From: Sulfurimonas sp.
Lineage (GTDB): Bacteria > Campylobacterota > Campylobacteria > Campylobacterales > Sulfurimonadaceae
NCBI GenBank assembly: GCA_021648405.1
Contig: JAKISX010000005.1
Coordinates: forward strand, 1 to 51,308
Direction: 5' to 3'
Length of the DNA stretch: 51,308 bases
Shown: positions 1-8,324 of the stretch, piece after piece
Layout of the letters: each line of letters starts with the position of its first letter
How positions within the stretch are numbered: position 1 is the first letter of the stretch
Notes under the pieces: model-generated
Database searches by the model: none
Told to the model about the DNA's origin: nothing
Seen by the model: the letters and a program-made list of their open reading frames with translations, nothing else
Program-made: the position numbers and the translations under genes

Positions 1-37
1 CTATAATTTTTGGTTTTAATTCTTCAATATTTAACAT
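1..37 (-). CDS. 5' end of an unidentified gene, cut by window edge
   Basis: An ATG at 37 on the minus strand opens a frame reading MLNIEELKPKII to the window edge. It lies 15 bases downstream of the gmd stop and has a good ribosome binding site (AAGGAAAAGAG) in the gap, so it is very likely the next gene of the gmd-manC-ugd operon. Twelve residues are too few to name it; a GDP-fucose synthase or another sugar enzyme would fit the context but is only a guess. Confidence 0.5.
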   Translation of the reverse strand, partial: MLNIEELKPKII

Positions 38-52
38 ATTAAACTCTTTTCC

Positions 53-1171
53 TTACTCAAAATAACTCATAGTTTTATATCCGCCATCTTGAAGATATAC
101 ATCTTTAGTCATTAATTTTAAATCACTAGCCATCATATCATCTACAAGTTCTTTAAGTTTATATTCTCTTTTCCAGCCTAGTTTTTGTTCTGCTTTTGTT
201 GGGTCACCTAAGAGTAAGTCAACTTCTGTTGGTCTAAAGTATTTTGGATCAACACAAACAACTTCTTTTCCTATCTCTATTTGATACTCTGGGCTTGAGC
301 AAGATACTACAAATGCTTTTTCATCTACACCATCACCTTTAAACTCTAATTCTATACCAGCATATTTAAATGACATTTTTACGAAATCTCTTACCGTTGT
401 AGTCTCTCCTGTCGCAATTACCCAGTCTTCAGGTTCATCTGCTTGAAGTATTAACCACATCATTTGTACATAGTCTTTAGCATGACCCCAATCTCTTTTT
501 GCATCAAGATTTCCAAGGTAAAGTTTATCTTGTAATCCTAATGCTATCTTAGATGCAGCACGAGTAATTTTTCTAGTTACAAATGTCTCACCTCTAACAG
601 GTGATTCATGATTAAACAATATCCCATTACATGCAAACATACCATAAGCCTCTCTGTAGTTTACAGTTATCCAGTATGCGTACATTTTAGCAACAGCATA
701 AGGACTTCTAGGGTAAAAAGGTGTTGTTTCACTTTGAGGTGTCTCTTGGACTTTTCCATATAATTCTGACGTACTTGCTTGATATATTTTTGTTTTTTTT
801 GTTAATCCCAAAAGTTTTACAGCTTCGAGTATTCGTAGTGTTCCTGTTCCATCTGCATTAGCAACATACTCAGGTATTTCAAAAGACACAGCAACATGAC
901 TCATAGCAGCAAGGTTATATATCTCATCTGGTTGTGTTTCTTGAATAATTTTAGTTAAATTCATACTATCTGTCATATCACCATAGTGAAGAATTAGATT
1001 TCTATTCTCTACATGTGGATCTTGATATAGATGGTCTATGCGGTCTGTATTAAAAAGTGAGCTTCTTCTTTTTATACCATGAACAATGTAACCTTTTTTT
1101 AGTAAAAATTCTGCTAAATAACTTCCATCTTGTCCTGTTATTCCGGTTATTAATGCTACTTTTTTTGACAT
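53..1171 (-). CDS. gmd: GDP-mannose 4,6-dehydratase
   Basis: Short-chain dehydrogenase/reductase of the extended type that converts GDP-D-mannose to GDP-4-keto-6-deoxy-D-mannose, the branch point to GDP-fucose, rhamnose or perosamine sugars of surface polysaccharides. The Rossmann motif GITGQDG is at residues 10-16, and the catalytic pair Y158/K162 sits in SPYAVAKMY, with S/T and E of the STSELYG stretch at about 133-138. The 372-residue length is normal for the family. It follows manC by 4 bases on the same strand, so GDP-mannose made by ManC would feed it directly. The gene looks intact, with no repeat insertion, unlike its two neighbours. Cytoplasmic enzyme; family assignment is secure. 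Confidence 0.95.
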   Translation of the reverse strand: MSKKVALITGITGQDGSYLAEFLLKKGYIVHGIKRRSSLFNTDRIDHLYQDPHVENRNLILHYGDMTDSMNLTKIIQETQPDEIYNLAAMSHVAVSFEIPEYVANADGTGTLRILEAVKLLGLTKKTKIYQASTSELYGKVQETPQSETTPFYPRSPYAVAKMYAYWITVNYREAYGMFACNGILFNHESPVRGETFVTRKITRAASKIALGLQDKLYLGNLDAKRDWGHAKDYVQMMWLILQADEPEDWVIATGETTTVRDFVKMSFKYAGIELEFKGDGVDEKAFVVSCSSPEYQIEIGKEVVCVDPKYFRPTEVDLLLGDPTKAEQKLGWKREYKLKELVDDMMASDLKLMTKDVYLQDGGYKTMSYFE

Positions 1172-1175
1172 CTAC

Positions 1176-2624
1176 TTAATCCCTTTTATAATCATCTTCT
1201 AGTCTCTCTATATCATCTTCACCTGTATAACTACCTACTTGAACCTCTATTATAACTAAAGGTTCATTAGAATTATTTAAAAGTCTATGGATGTCACCCG
1301 CTTTTATATATGTAGATTCATTTTCATTTAATGTAAAAGTATTTTCATTTATAGTTACTGTTGCCTCTCCACTAACTACTACCCAATGCTCATTTCTATG
1401 TTTATGCCTTTGAAGTGAAAGTCTTTTATCTGGTTTTACTTCTATTCTTTTTATTTTATAACCATTACTATCTTCAAGAACTGTATAACTTCCCCACGGT
1501 CTATACCCTGTCAAATGAATATTATGCAACTCCGTAGTTTTTTTAATCTCGCTAACTACTTGTTTTACTTTTTGAGAGCTCCCTTTTTTACTGACAAGTA
1601 GCGCATCGCCAGTATCTACTATAATCATATCTTCAATATCAATAGTTGCTATTTTTTTTTCATTTCCATATATCAAATTATTTTTTGAGTCTATTGAGAT
1701 ATGTTTTTCATTTATCGTGTTATTATTTTCATCTTTTGGCAACTCTTCAAAAAGAGCATCAAAACTTCCAACATCTGACCAATTTATATCTGATGGGATA
1801 ACTTTTACTTTATTTGATTTTTCCATTACAGCATAATCTATGCTGTCTTCTGGGATATTTGTCATATTTTCATGAGATATACGAATTATATTAGATTCCC
1901 AATCAAGTTGGGAATGACGAAAAGCGCCGTGCTTGACACCACCGTCATTCTTGTGCTTGACACAAGAATCTAAAGCATTTTCACATGCCTTATATATTTC
2001 AGGAGAAAATTTTTGTAGCTCTTCAAGGAAAATCCCTGCTTTAAAACAAAACATTCCTGAATTCCAATAAAAATTTCCTGCGTCAACATATTTTTGAGCA
2101 GTTTGAACATCTGGTTTTTCATGAAAAGCTTTTACATCAAGCCCAATAGCTTCTATATATCCAAATCCAGTTTCAGCAAAAGTTGGGGTTATTCCAAATG
2201 TTACTAAAAAATTATCATTTGCTAACTTTTGTGCTTGAAGTAAAACTTTTTTATACTCTATTTCATCTTTTATAAGATGATCTGATGGCGTAACTAAAAC
2301 TATCTCATCATAATCAAGTGCCATACAAGCTAAAGCAATCGCAGGAGCAGTATTTCGACCTATTGGCTCTAGTAAATATCTACTTTCGTCATTCTGAACT
2401 TGATTCAGAATCTCGCTTGTCTCTTGCATCTGATCAAGTGCTAAAAAATATTGTTCTGTATTTGAGACAATAAATTGACTATCACAAACTTTAGAATTTC
2501 TTTCAACTGTTAGTTGAAACAATGATTTATCATCAAATAGTTTTACAAACTGCTTAGGCATAAGTGTACGGCTAATTGGCCACAATCTTGTACCACTTCC
2601 ACCGCATAATATTATATTAATCAT
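1176..2624 (-). CDS. manC: Mannose-1-phosphate guanylyltransferase / mannose-6-phosphate isomerase
   Basis: Bifunctional type II enzyme making GDP-mannose. The N-terminal nucleotidyltransferase domain starts with the pyrophosphorylase signature GGSGTRLWP (residues 8-16) and has the conserved LEPIGRNTAP and FHEKP segments. The C-terminal cupin domain (from about residue 373) carries the isomerase motif QRHKHRNEHW. Compared with E. coli ManC, two extra stretches stand out: about residues 70-81 (SEILNQVQNDES) just before the LEPIGRNT motif, and about residues 220-245 ending in HSQLDWESN before the PEDSIDYAVMEK motif. Both are encoded by palindromic repeats (listed separately) and stay in frame, so the enzyme may still work. 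It sits between ugd and gmd with gaps of 8 and 4 bases, implying one operon. Confidence 0.93.
   Translation of the reverse strand: MINIILCGGSGTRLWPISRTLMPKQFVKLFDDKSLFQLTVERNSKVCDSQFIVSNTEQYFLALDQMQETSEILNQVQNDESRYLLEPIGRNTAPAIALACMALDYDEIVLVTPSDHLIKDEIEYKKVLLQAQKLANDNFLVTFGITPTFAETGFGYIEAIGLDVKAFHEKPDVQTAQKYVDAGNFYWNSGMFCFKAGIFLEELQKFSPEIYKACENALDSCVKHKNDGGVKHGAFRHSQLDWESNIIRISHENMTNIPEDSIDYAVMEKSNKVKVIPSDINWSDVGSFDALFEELPKDENNNTINEKHISIDSKNNLIYGNEKKIATIDIEDMIIVDTGDALLVSKKGSSQKVKQVVSEIKKTTELHNIHLTGYRPWGSYTVLEDSNGYKIKRIEVKPDKRLSLQRHKHRNEHWVVVSGEATVTINENTFTLNENESTYIKAGDIHRLLNNSNEPLVIIEVQVGSYTGEDDIERLEDDYKRD
1893..1971. repeat. Composite palindromic repeat inserted in frame in manC
   Basis: Two hairpin units in inverted orientation lie 25 bases apart. 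The first (1893-1918) has arms ATTCCCAA / TTGGGAAT around loop TCAAG. The second (1944-1971) has arms ATTCTTGTG / CACAAGAAT around loop CTTGA. The outer ends are AGATTC and GAATCT, so the whole 79-bp block is itself a rough palindrome. It adds about 26 residues to ManC without breaking the frame. The short GTGCTTGACAC word occurs twice inside. This resembles Rickettsia palindromic elements in behaviour; the family here is not identified. Confidence 0.8.
2388..2413. repeat. Palindromic repeat unit inserted in frame in manC
   Basis: A 26-bp unit beginning GTCATTC and ending GAATCT, with arms ATTCTGAA / TTCAGAAT (8 bp, perfect) around loop CTTGA. It has the same ends and loop as the units at 1893-1971 but different arm sequence, and lies in the opposite reading sense, giving the peptide EILNQVQND in ManC. 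Confidence 0.8.
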
Positions 2625-2632
2625 AGAGCTTC

Positions 2633-3706
2633 CTAACTATCTTTATTAAAAATATCACGAGTATAAACTTTATCTTCAACATCTCTAATATCCTCTGAAA
2701 GTCTATTTGCAACTATAACATCATTCATCTTTTTAAACTCCTCTAAATCTTTTATAACTTTTGAGTGAAAAAACTCATCCTCTTTGAGATGTGGCTCATA
2801 AACAACAACTTTAGTACCCTTTGCCTTTATCCGCTTCATAATTCCTTGAATAGCTGATGCTCTAAAATTATCGCTCCCACTTTTCATAACAAGTCTATAT
2901 ATTCCAACTATTTTTGAATTACTTACTGGGTTAGATTCCCAATCAAGTTGAGAATGACAAGATTTTAATTTTTTTATTATACTATCTGCTATAAAATCTT
3001 TTCTTGTAATGTTTGCTTCAACTATGGAGCTGATAAGAGAGTTTGGAACATCTTTATAGTTAGCACGAAGTTGCTTAGTGTCTTTAGGCAGACAATACCC
3101 ACCATAACCAAATGATGGATTATTATAATGATTACCAATCCTTGGGTCTAACCCAACTCCATTAATTATATCTTTAGAGCTTAGTCCATGAGTTTGAGCA
3201 CGCTTGGATTTCTCACCAACAATAATTCTACTTGGATGAAGGTTATCATAAAGAGCACTTCCCTCTCTTAAAAATTCTGGCGAAAAAATTATATTTGTAG
3301 TATTAAATTTTTTATTTATAGACTTTGTAAATCCAACTGGAACTGTTGATTTTATAACCATAGTAGCATCTGGATTTATTTCAAGTACATCTTTTATAAC
3401 CACTTCAACTAATGAAGTATCAAAATAATTAGTATCAGGGTCATAATCTGTAGGGGTAGATATAATTATAAAATCAGCATCTTTATATGCTTCTTTTTTA
3501 TCTAGTGTAGCTCTGAAGTTTAAATTTTTGTTTTTTAAATACTCACTTATCTCTTTATCTTCAATTGGGGATATTTTATTATTTAACATCTCAACTTTTT
3601 GAGGCATTATATCTAGTGCAACTACCTCATTATGAAGGGCAAGTAAAATTCCGTTTGAAATACCTACATAGCCCGTACCAACTATTGCTATTTTAACCAT
3701 ATTCAT
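2633..3706 (-). CDS. ugd: UDP-glucose 6-dehydrogenase with internal deletion and repeat insertion
   Basis: Family member that should oxidise UDP-glucose to UDP-glucuronate with two NAD+. The NAD motif GTGYVG is at residues 10-15, FSPEFLREG at about 141-149, and the nucleophile C205 lies in [10 protein letters not shown]. Against the E. coli enzyme, about 50 residues are missing between the [11 protein letters not shown] segment and HGLSSKDII (after about residue 170). The missing part normally carries the EAEAIKLFANTY helix with catalytic Lys and Asn. In addition a palindromic repeat adds [10 protein letters not shown] at about 250-259. The frame is open, but activity is doubtful. An alternative start is Met3. 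It is the first gene of the leftward sugar operon, with a TATAAT box about 30 bases upstream. Confidence 0.88.
   Translation of the reverse strand: MNMVKIAIVGTGYVGISNGILLALHNEVVALDIMPQKVEMLNNKISPIEDKEISEYLKNKNLNFRATLDKKEAYKDADFIIISTPTDYDPDTNYFDTSLVEVVIKDVLEINPDATMVIKSTVPVGFTKSINKKFNTTNIIFSPEFLREGSALYDNLHPSRIIVGEKSKRAQTHGLSSKDIINGVGLDPRIGNHYNNPSFGYGGYCLPKDTKQLRANYKDVPNSLISSIVEANITRKDFIADSIIKKLKSCHSQLDWESNPVSNSKIVGIYRLVMKSGSDNFRASAIQGIMKRIKAKGTKVVVYEPHLKEDEFFHSKVIKDLEEFKKMNDVIVANRLSEDIRDVEDKVYTRDIFNKDS
2933..2958. repeat. Palindromic repeat unit inserted in frame in ugd
   Basis: This 26-bp unit is nearly identical to the manC unit at 1893-1918 (AGATTCCCAATCAAGTT shared exactly, followed by GAGAATGAC instead of GGGAATGAC). 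It has one mismatch in the stem. It encodes HSQLDWESN in Ugd, the same peptide as in ManC. Confidence 0.8.
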
Positions 3707-3737
3707 AATACCTTATATACTTTACAATATTTAAAGT

Positions 3738-3743
3738 ATTATA
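3738..3743 (-). promoter_or_regulatory. Predicted -10 box for the ugd-manC-gmd operon
   Basis: Minus-strand TATAAT within GCTATAATAC, about 32 bases before the ugd start. There is no clear -35 box, which is usual for sigma-70 promoters in Campylobacterota. The rest of the 288-base divergent gap (3707-3994) is AT-rich with a small TTGTC/GACAA inverted repeat and an ATGCTAC direct repeat, and no gene. Confidence 0.5.
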
Positions 3744-3994
3744 GCTTAGATTTCTTTTTGTTGATTTAAATTAAAAAAAGCACTTTTGTTATTTATACCA
3801 CCCCAACTTGTCAAGACAACTTTTTAAAAAATCTAATTCCCTAAAAATATGCTACCCTATGCTACATATTCACCAGAATTAGTTAAGAAACTCTACTTTA
3901 CATTTATAATCGTCCATAAAAATTTGTTTTGACTTTAAGCACAAAATCAGTAATATTTTTATAGTCTATAACAAACTAAATATAAAGAATAAAA

Positions 3995-5710
3995 ATGTCA
4001 AATAGATTAGAAAAAGAAGATTCGCCATACTTACAACAACATAAAGAAAATCCAGTTGATTGGTACCCTTGGAGTGATGAGGCGTTTAAAAAAGCACAAA
4101 ATGAAAACAAAGCTATATTTATAAGTATTGGTTATTCAACTTGTCATTGGTGTCATGTTATGGGGGAGAGAGTATTTGAAAATCAAGAATGTGCGGATAT
4201 TTTGAATGAGAGTTTTGTTTGTATAAAGGTTGATAGAGAAGAGAGACCAGATATAGATATACATTATCAAGAGGTACATGAACTTTTAAATCGCCGTGCT
4301 GGTGGTTGGCCAACAAGCATCTTTTGTACACCTCAAAACAAACCATTTTTTGCACGAACTTACATAGCCCCTGAATCTACTCAAGATTCTATTGAGGGTA
4401 TGGGCTTTATTGACTTAACAAAACTAATATCACAAAAAATCCAACAAAATGATGAAAGGCTGTTTAAAAATGCTGATGAAATTGAAAGCTTTTTAAATCA
4501 TTATGAGCATCCAAAAGAAGCTACTGTTTTAAAAGAAGATTTTTACAAAGATTTTCTTCATCAAGTTAAAAATAATTATGATACTAAATTTGGTGGTTTT
4601 TCAATTGCACCAAAGTTTCCTCAAGTAAATACGCTCAATACTCTATTGGTAATAGATAAACTTTATGATGATAAATCAGCTAGAGCAATGATTAAAAATA
4701 CTCTAAAAAACATGATTGTTGGTGGTTTATGGGATGAAAAAGATGGTGGATTTTGTAGATATGCTATGGATGAGCAATGGCGTGAACCACATCATGAGAA
4801 GATGCTTTATGATAATGCTCTACTTTGCGAACTTTACGCAAAAGCCTATCTGTTTTACAAAGATGAATTTTATTTAGATATTGCTAAAAAAACTGCTGAT
4901 TTTTGTTTAAAACAGATGAGTGAAAAAAATCTATTTTATAGTGCTAGAGATGCTGATAAAAAAAATCTGTTTGATAAAAAAATTCAAACTTCTTGGTCTA
5001 GCATGATGATAAATGCACTATTTACATTGGGCAGTATTGATTCAAAATATAATAAAATGGCAATTGATAGTTTAGCCTCTCTTCTTAAAACAATGTACAT
5101 TAATGATAAGCTTTATCACACTACTCTTATTCATAAAACTCCAAAAATTGAAGCATTTTTAGAAGATTATGCCTATCTTAGCAAAGCTCTTATCACTGCA
5201 TATAATTTTACTGCAAAAGATATATATCTTATTCATGCTCAAAAATTTGTAAATACTGCACTAGAGAGGTTTTATAAACTTGGAAAATGGAACTTTAGTG
5301 ATGGAGAATTTGAAACAATAGCTGAAATATCTGATAATACTTACACTAGCAGTGTAGCTATAATTGTTGAATCTTTATTTTCACTTGGATTACTTTTAGA
5401 AGATGAAAAATACACTCATTTTGCCTTTAAAACTTTAGAGTATAACTCTTATGAACTAGGAAGAAGAGGTGTCATTTATCCAAAAATGATAGAGCAAGTT
5501 TTACGCTATGTTAAGGGTAATAGGGTTATAAAAACATCAAAAGATAATTTAAATAAAAACATATATAAACTAGCATCATTAAAATATCCATTTATCTCCT
5601 TTAAATCTGACATAACAGATGCAAAATTCATGATTTGTGGCGAAAAAAGCTGTTTTGCAAATACTAAAGATATAGACAATATAGATAAACTTATATTTAA
5701 CTCTTTTTAG
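3995..5710 (+). CDS. DUF255 thioredoxin-domain protein (YyaL/SPATA20 family), internally shortened
   Basis: The N-terminal thioredoxin-like domain has the family hallmark STCHWCHVM with C50 and C53, followed by the [10 protein letters not shown] and GGWPTSIF motifs. The C-terminal part is the six-hairpin glycosidase-like region ([10 protein letters not shown], then [12 protein letters not shown]). Intact members run from SDADSxGEEGxxY through about 80-100 residues to DKKIxTSWN. Here [11 protein letters not shown] runs straight into DKKIQTSW, so that block is missing in frame, which explains the 571-residue length. The biochemical role of the family is unknown. It reads divergently from ugd; the ribosome binding site is weak (AAAG). 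Whether the shortened protein folds is uncertain. Confidence 0.85.
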   Translation: MSNRLEKEDSPYLQQHKENPVDWYPWSDEAFKKAQNENKAIFISIGYSTCHWCHVMGERVFENQECADILNESFVCIKVDREERPDIDIHYQEVHELLNRRAGGWPTSIFCTPQNKPFFARTYIAPESTQDSIEGMGFIDLTKLISQKIQQNDERLFKNADEIESFLNHYEHPKEATVLKEDFYKDFLHQVKNNYDTKFGGFSIAPKFPQVNTLNTLLVIDKLYDDKSARAMIKNTLKNMIVGGLWDEKDGGFCRYAMDEQWREPHHEKMLYDNALLCELYAKAYLFYKDEFYLDIAKKTADFCLKQMSEKNLFYSARDADKKNLFDKKIQTSWSSMMINALFTLGSIDSKYNKMAIDSLASLLKTMYINDKLYHTTLIHKTPKIEAFLEDYAYLSKALITAYNFTAKDIYLIHAQKFVNTALERFYKLGKWNFSDGEFETIAEISDNTYTSSVAIIVESLFSLGLLLEDEKYTHFAFKTLEYNSYELGRRGVIYPKMIEQVLRYVKGNRVIKTSKDNLNKNIYKLASLKYPFISFKSDITDAKFMICGEKSCFANTKDIDNIDKLIFNSF

Positions 5711-5748
5711 CTAAAATACTACTATTAGATTAAATTAAAAGGACAATT

Positions 5749-5853
5749 ATGAAAACTTTAATTATTGCATTACTTCTAGCACTTGGTGTTCTTAGTACAT
5801 TTACTGGATGTGAGCGTAACGACTATCAACACCCATTGCACCGTTCTAAATAA
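5749..5853 (+). CDS. Very small predicted lipoprotein (34 aa)
   Basis: Absent from the ORF track. An ATG at 5749 with a strong ribosome binding site (AAAAGGA) opens a 34-codon frame. The product starts MKTLIIALLLALGVL, a signal-peptide-like stretch, followed by TFTGC, a plausible lipobox with the acylated cysteine at position 21. The mature part would be only 14 residues, ERNDYQHPLHRSK after the cysteine, hydrophilic and slightly basic. It sits 38 bases after the DUF255 gene and 13 before the acyltransferase gene, same strand. It lacks the KGPLY motif of LptM (YifL), so I do not assign it there. Function unknown. Confidence 0.6.
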   Translation: MKTLIIALLLALGVLSTFTGCERNDYQHPLHRSK

Positions 5854-5866
5854 GCCTTATTAAAAA

Positions 5867-6580
5867 GTGAGCTTTATTAAAATGATAAGGACCATTAATA
5901 AGTATGTTTTTATGCTTAAATATGGTCTTAAATATATAATAATTTTTAGAAAAACCTTTTTTCATCCATTTATAACTACTAAACAAGGTTATAAACAACT
6001 TTCAAATGATAGACAAGCATATTCAAATAAAGTTTTAGATTTTTTAAATATTGAAGTGAAAATTTATGGTACAGTACCAAAACGAAACCATCTACTGTAT
6101 GCTATAAATCACCGATCTCTCTTAGACATTATTGTAATGGAATCAATTTTCTCAAAATACGATAAAAATGGTGCATGGATTGCTAAACAAGAACTCTTTG
6201 ATGCTGTTTATGGTAGATTTTTTAAATATAGTGGCTCTATAAGTGTTGATTTAGAAAAAAGAAAAGGACTTTTAAATTTCCTTAAAACAATTAAATCAAT
6301 ACTTCAAGAGGTTGATGATCTAAATATATATATATTTCCAGAGGGTGAAAAAGTAAAAGATAATGGAATAATAAAGTTTCAAAATGGTGCTCAAAAAATT
6401 GCAAAATTAAATAAGTTGGACATAATTCCTGTTTATATAAATGAAACGCTAGAAATTATATTAAAAAAATCACCCTTTAAGGAAAGGCAAATTGTAAAGG
6501 TTCATTTTGATGAAATTGTTAATTATGAAAATCTTGAACAAAACTATAACTCATTTATAAAAAAGGTAAAAAATGGATAA
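5867..6580 (+). CDS. 1-acyl-sn-glycerol-3-phosphate acyltransferase family protein
   Basis: PlsC-type acyltransferase expected to acylate lysophosphatidic acid or a related lysolipid at the inner membrane. The catalytic NHxxxxD-type motif appears as INHRSLLD at about residues 85-92, and the second block as FPEGEK, which binds the phosphate. An N-terminal hydrophobic stretch (MLKYGLKYIIIF) could anchor it. The listed start is GTG at 5867; ATG at 5882 is an alternative, and neither has a good ribosome binding site, so translation may depend on the upstream small gene. It overlaps pdxJ by 8 bases. Whether it is the sole housekeeping PlsC cannot be told from this window. Confidence 0.82.
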   Translation: MSFIKMIRTINKYVFMLKYGLKYIIIFRKTFFHPFITTKQGYKQLSNDRQAYSNKVLDFLNIEVKIYGTVPKRNHLLYAINHRSLLDIIVMESIFSKYDKNGAWIAKQELFDAVYGRFFKYSGSISVDLEKRKGLLNFLKTIKSILQEVDDLNIYIFPEGEKVKDNGIIKFQNGAQKIAKLNKLDIIPVYINETLEIILKKSPFKERQIVKVHFDEIVNYENLEQNYNSFIKKVKNG

Positions 6581-7373
6581 TACTACCCAGATGAAACTTG
6601 GTATTAACATAGACCATGTTGCTGTTTTAAGAGAAGCAAGACGCGTTAATGACCCAGATATTTTAAATGCTTTATATATAGCTTGTGAAAATGGGGCTGA
6701 TCAAATTACTATTCATCTTAGAGAAGATAGAAGGCATATACAAGATGTTGATGTAAAAAATATATTGATGCATTCAAAACTTCCAGTAAATTTAGAATGC
6801 AGTATAGATAAGGATATTTTAAATATTATTAGTGATTTAAAACCACATCGTGTAACTTTAGTGCCTGAAAAAAGGCAAGAAGTTACAACTGAGGGTGGAT
6901 TAGATGTTTTTGCTTACTCAAGTGAAATATCATACGCAATAGAGCAACTCCATGACAGCATAATCCCTGTTTCGCTTTTTGTTGATCCTACTATTGAAGC
7001 TATGGATGTATCAAAAGAATTAGGTGCAGAGATGGTAGAGCTTCATACTGGTAGTTTCGCAAATATTTTTGCAATGCTAAATTCTAACTTATCATATTCA
7101 AACCACTCTATAAAAGAGTTAGAACTTCCCCGTTATGAGCTACAAAATAAACTTGAAGAATCACTAGAAAATATATCAAACGCTGCTATTCATGCTAAAA
7201 AATTAGGACTTGAAGTTGCAGCTGGACATGGTCTTAACTATCATAATGTTTCATATATGATGAAAATTAACGAGATTACAGAGTTAAATATTGGGCAAAG
7301 CATTATTGCTAGAAGTGTTTTTAGTGGGTTAGCAGAAGCTATAAAAGAGATGAAAAGATTAACAACTAGATGA
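6573..7373 (+). CDS. pdxJ: Pyridoxine 5'-phosphate synthase
   Basis: TIM-barrel enzyme that condenses 1-deoxyxylulose 5-phosphate with the PdxA product to give pyridoxine 5'-phosphate, the last ring-forming step of DXP-dependent vitamin B6 synthesis. The N-terminus LGINIDHVAVLREAR is the family signature; the glutamate of LHTG (VELHTGSFA) and the histidine of AAGHGLNYHN near the C-terminus are conserved catalytic or phosphate-binding positions. The length of 266 residues is normal. It overlaps pdxA by 4 bases (ATGA), so the pair is translationally coupled and makes both halves of the same reaction. Confidence 0.96.
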   Translation: MDNTTQMKLGINIDHVAVLREARRVNDPDILNALYIACENGADQITIHLREDRRHIQDVDVKNILMHSKLPVNLECSIDKDILNIISDLKPHRVTLVPEKRQEVTTEGGLDVFAYSSEISYAIEQLHDSIIPVSLFVDPTIEAMDVSKELGAEMVELHTGSFANIFAMLNSNLSYSNHSIKELELPRYELQNKLEESLENISNAAIHAKKLGLEVAAGHGLNYHNVSYMMKINEITELNIGQSIIARSVFSGLAEAIKEMKRLTTR

Positions 7374-8281
7374 AACATAATATTGCCATAAGTGTAGGCG
7401 ATTTAAACGGTGTTGGAATTGAGATAGCACTCAAAGCTCATACTGAGGTATCCAAACTTTGTAATCCTATCTACTGTATAAATAAATATATGTTAAATCA
7501 AGCAGCTACTCATTTAAACACAAATATCCCAAAAAATTTAAAAATCTCCTCTGTTGATGGAAATTTTGATATAAAAGCTGGTGCATTATCTTCAGAGTCT
7601 GCCAACTATTCTTTTGATTCATTCATGCACGGTGTTTGTCTATGTAAAAATAAACAAGCTGATGCTATTGTTACAATGCCGATTAACAAAGAAGCATGGA
7701 TGTTGGCTGGACTTGAATATAAAGGTCATACTGACGCACTTACAAAGCACTTTAAAAAAGATGCAATCATGATGCTTGGATGTGATAAAATGTTCGTAGC
7801 ATTATATACAGAACATACTGCTTTAAAAAATGTCCCTCCTTTAATTAAAAAAGATAAATTATTAAGTTTTTTTATCGACTTAAACAAAAGTTTGCCAAAT
7901 GAAAAAATAGCAGTATTAGGCTTAAATCCACATGCTGGAGATAATGGTGTACTTGGAGATGAGGAGATAGAGATAACTAACGCTATAAAAGAGATAAATA
8001 AATCTATTGGAGAGGATTTATTTTTTGGTCCAATAGTCCCTGATATTGCCTTTACCCCAAACTTTAGAAAAAATTATAAATATTTTTTAGCTATGTATCA
8101 CGATCAAGGTTTAGCGCCACTAAAAGCACTTTACTTTGATGAAAGTATAAATATTTCACTGAACCTACCAATTGTAAGAACTTCTGTTGATCATGGTACC
8201 GCTTTTGATATTGCTTATAAAAATAAAGCAAATACACTTTCGTATATTAATGCTGTTAAAAGTGCGCTTTTTCTTCTTTAG
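7370..8281 (+). CDS. pdxA: 4-hydroxythreonine-4-phosphate dehydrogenase
   Basis: NAD-dependent enzyme whose product is the amino-ketone substrate of PdxJ. Conserved features include GDLNGVGIEIALKA at the N-terminus, TMPINKEAW, the metal-binding GHTDAL histidine, MYHDQGLAPLKAL and the C-terminal TSVDHGTAFDIAYK. At 303 residues it matches the shorter epsilonproteobacterial form. The start overlaps the pdxJ stop (ATGA). The gene converges on uvrA, with a 43-base gap that contains no convincing terminator. Confidence 0.95.
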   Translation: MKHNIAISVGDLNGVGIEIALKAHTEVSKLCNPIYCINKYMLNQAATHLNTNIPKNLKISSVDGNFDIKAGALSSESANYSFDSFMHGVCLCKNKQADAIVTMPINKEAWMLAGLEYKGHTDALTKHFKKDAIMMLGCDKMFVALYTEHTALKNVPPLIKKDKLLSFFIDLNKSLPNEKIAVLGLNPHAGDNGVLGDEEIEITNAIKEINKSIGEDLFFGPIVPDIAFTPNFRKNYKYFLAMYHDQGLAPLKALYFDESINISLNLPIVRTSVDHGTAFDIAYKNKANTLSYINAVKSALFLL

Positions 8282-8324
8282 CAATGAGCTAATTATAAAA
8301 TCAGTTATTTTTACACTCTTGTAT

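Noticed and set aside
1893-1971. manC considered as a frameshifted pseudogene because of foreign residues
   Set aside because: The frame stays open through the repeats and all catalytic motifs of both domains are present and in order.
3785-3830. TTGTC-AA-GACAA hairpin followed by CTTTTT considered as a terminator
   Set aside because: It lies between two divergent genes where no transcript needs to end, and the loop is only two bases.
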